Shown here one piece after another: positions 63,051-64,000 of a stretch of DNA of 64,000 nucleotides. Origin of the DNA: Hymenobacter fodinae (lineage in GTDB: Bacteria; Bacteroidota; Bacteroidia; Cytophagales; Hymenobacteraceae); NCBI RefSeq assembly GCF_004745825.1, contig NZ_SRLA01000007.1, forward strand, positions 1 to 64,000, given 5' to 3'. The first letter of the stretch is position 1. Every line of letters begins with the position of its first letter. A model generated the notes under the pieces. It searched no databases. It saw only the letters and a list, made by a program, of their open reading frames with translations, and was not told the DNA's origin. Position numbers and translations under genes: made by a program.

Positions 63051-63794
63051 ATGATGCGTCTGACAGGAAAAAACGCGATTATTTGCGGCGGCACTACCGG
63101 GATTGGGTTCGCTACCGCCCAGACTTTTATCCAGGAAGGGGCAACGGTGTGGATCACCGGCAGAAAGGAAGAAAATCTACGGGCCGCGGCGGTAAAAATT
63201 AACAACCCCCAGCTCCGAACCGTGGTAGCCGACACCTCCACCCTGGCGGGTATCGCGGCACTGGAACAAGCTGTGCACGATAGCGGGGCCCCTATTGATG
63301 TGCTCCTATTGAATGCGGCCATCGTGGGCATTCAGTCGATTGAGCAGACCACGGAAGCGGAGTTTGATGCCCAATTCAATACCAACGTCAAAGGCCATTA
63401 CTTCACGTTGCAGAAGCTGCTGCCATATCTGGGGGAGGGGGCCTCCGTGTTGTTCACCTCTTCCGGTTCTGCCACAGCGGCCACCCTGAACACAAGCGTA
63501 TACGCGGCGACCAAAGCCGCTCTAAACAAAATCGCGCAGGTAGCCGCCAATGAACTGGCGGGCAGAAAAATTCGCGTCAACGTCGTGAGTCCCGGACCAG
63601 TGGCGACGGAATTAGTGTTAGCGGCTCCGGCCGAAGTGTTGCAGCATTTTGCTTCCTCGACGGCCTTGCAACGACTAGGGCAGCCCGAGGAGTTGGCCAA
63701 AGCCTTCGTATTCCTGGCTTCCGAGGAGGCCAGCTTTGTCACCGGTACGGAACTGCTGGTAGACGGCGGCTGGGCCAATTACGCGTATAAATAA
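63051..63794 (+). CDS. SDR-family oxidoreductase
   Basis: A 247-residue classical SDR: CGGTTGIG (cofactor), a variant NNAG (LLNAA), SSGSA with catalytic Ser, YAATK and FVTGTELLVDGG. ATG at 63,051 or 63,054. Likely target of the divergent HxlR protein. Substrate unknown. Confidence 0.93.
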   Translation: MMRLTGKNAIICGGTTGIGFATAQTFIQEGATVWITGRKEENLRAAAVKINNPQLRTVVADTSTLAGIAALEQAVHDSGAPIDVLLLNAAIVGIQSIEQTTEAEFDAQFNTNVKGHYFTLQKLLPYLGEGASVLFTSSGSATAATLNTSVYAATKAALNKIAQVAANELAGRKIRVNVVSPGPVATELVLAAPAEVLQHFASSTALQRLGQPEELAKAFVFLASEEASFVTGTELLVDGGWANYAYK

Positions 63795-63838
63795 GGGGCT
63801 GGCAGATAGCAACCCGAGACTTGCTACTATACTTAAAC

Positions 63839-63887
63839 AAAAAGGAGAACAGGAGCTAGGCTTATACTAGCCCCTGTTCTCCTTTTT
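63839..63887 (+). terminator. strong terminator after the SDR gene
   Basis: AAAAAGGAGAACAGG pairs with CCTGTTCTCCTTTTT, with inner GCTAG/CTAGC pairing; the descending arm ends in a T run. The remaining 113 bp of the window (63,888-64,000) hold no gene I can support. Confidence 0.85.
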
Positions 63888-64000
63888 ATCTCTTTACATA
63901 ATTGGTGTTCTCGGACCACCCTCGGAAAAGTAGTGGTTTTTTTACCACTATTACTGGCCTCGAATTGTGGTACTTTGGCCAGAGAGCGAGCCCCATTAAT

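Overview
The window looks like chromosomal DNA of a high-GC member of the Bacteroidota, most likely a Hymenobacter-like bacterium (Cytophagales). The grounds are a SusC/SusD pair, lipoprotein and secretion signals of Bacteroidota type, several -7 boxes of the TAnnTTTG kind, a LytS/LytTR two-component pair and an abundance of secreted plant-polysaccharide hydrolases. No rRNA, tRNA or CRISPR array was seen.

Left part (about 1.9-36.5 kb): a pectin / rhamnogalacturonan and deoxy-sugar utilisation region. It holds two GH28 polygalacturonase-like enzymes, a GH105 unsaturated rhamnogalacturonyl hydrolase, a large GH2 enzyme, two big secreted six-hairpin-type glycosidases and a SusC/SusD uptake system. 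Inside the cell it has two routes for 6-deoxy sugars. One is phosphorylative L-rhamnose catabolism (RhaT, isomerase, FGGY kinase, fused aldolase/dehydrogenase RhaEW, GntR-type regulator). The other is an apparently non-phosphorylative L-fucose or L-rhamnose route (FucP-like permease, two SDR dehydrogenases, lactonase, FAH-family hydrolase). Both are expected to yield L-lactate, and a LutABC lactate-oxidation operon sits between them.

This part is also marked by a heptamer, CTAGGCC/GGCCTAG (about 35 copies by eye), and by interspersed intergenic hairpin repeats. Both almost vanish to the right of a decayed IS3-family element at 36,994-37,785. Just beyond that element two unrelated genes (a GH115 N-terminus and an RND membrane-fusion-protein N-terminus) are cut and joined.

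Right part (about 38.9-54 kb, echoed at 1-1.6 kb): a series of small regulator/enzyme modules. ArsR, HxlR and five AraC-family regulators are interleaved with short-chain dehydrogenases, an MDR oxidoreductase, two MRJP/SMP-30-like beta-propeller proteins, cupins, a PPC (DUF296) protein and a SnoaL-like protein. Six promoters here share one layout: direct repeats about 21 bp apart (AraC-type operators), then 20-21 bp, then a -7 element ending in TTTG. The repeat sequence differs from module to module. Two paralogous AraC-SDR modules, at the left edge and at 50 kb, carry matching operators.

Far right (54-64 kb): a second IS3 fragment, a histidine-kinase remnant, three small related proteins of STAS-like appearance, a methyltransferase, two TraB-fold secreted proteins in a more AT-rich stretch, the LytS/LytTR pair, and a divergent HxlR/SDR pair with repeated GTTAC boxes between them.
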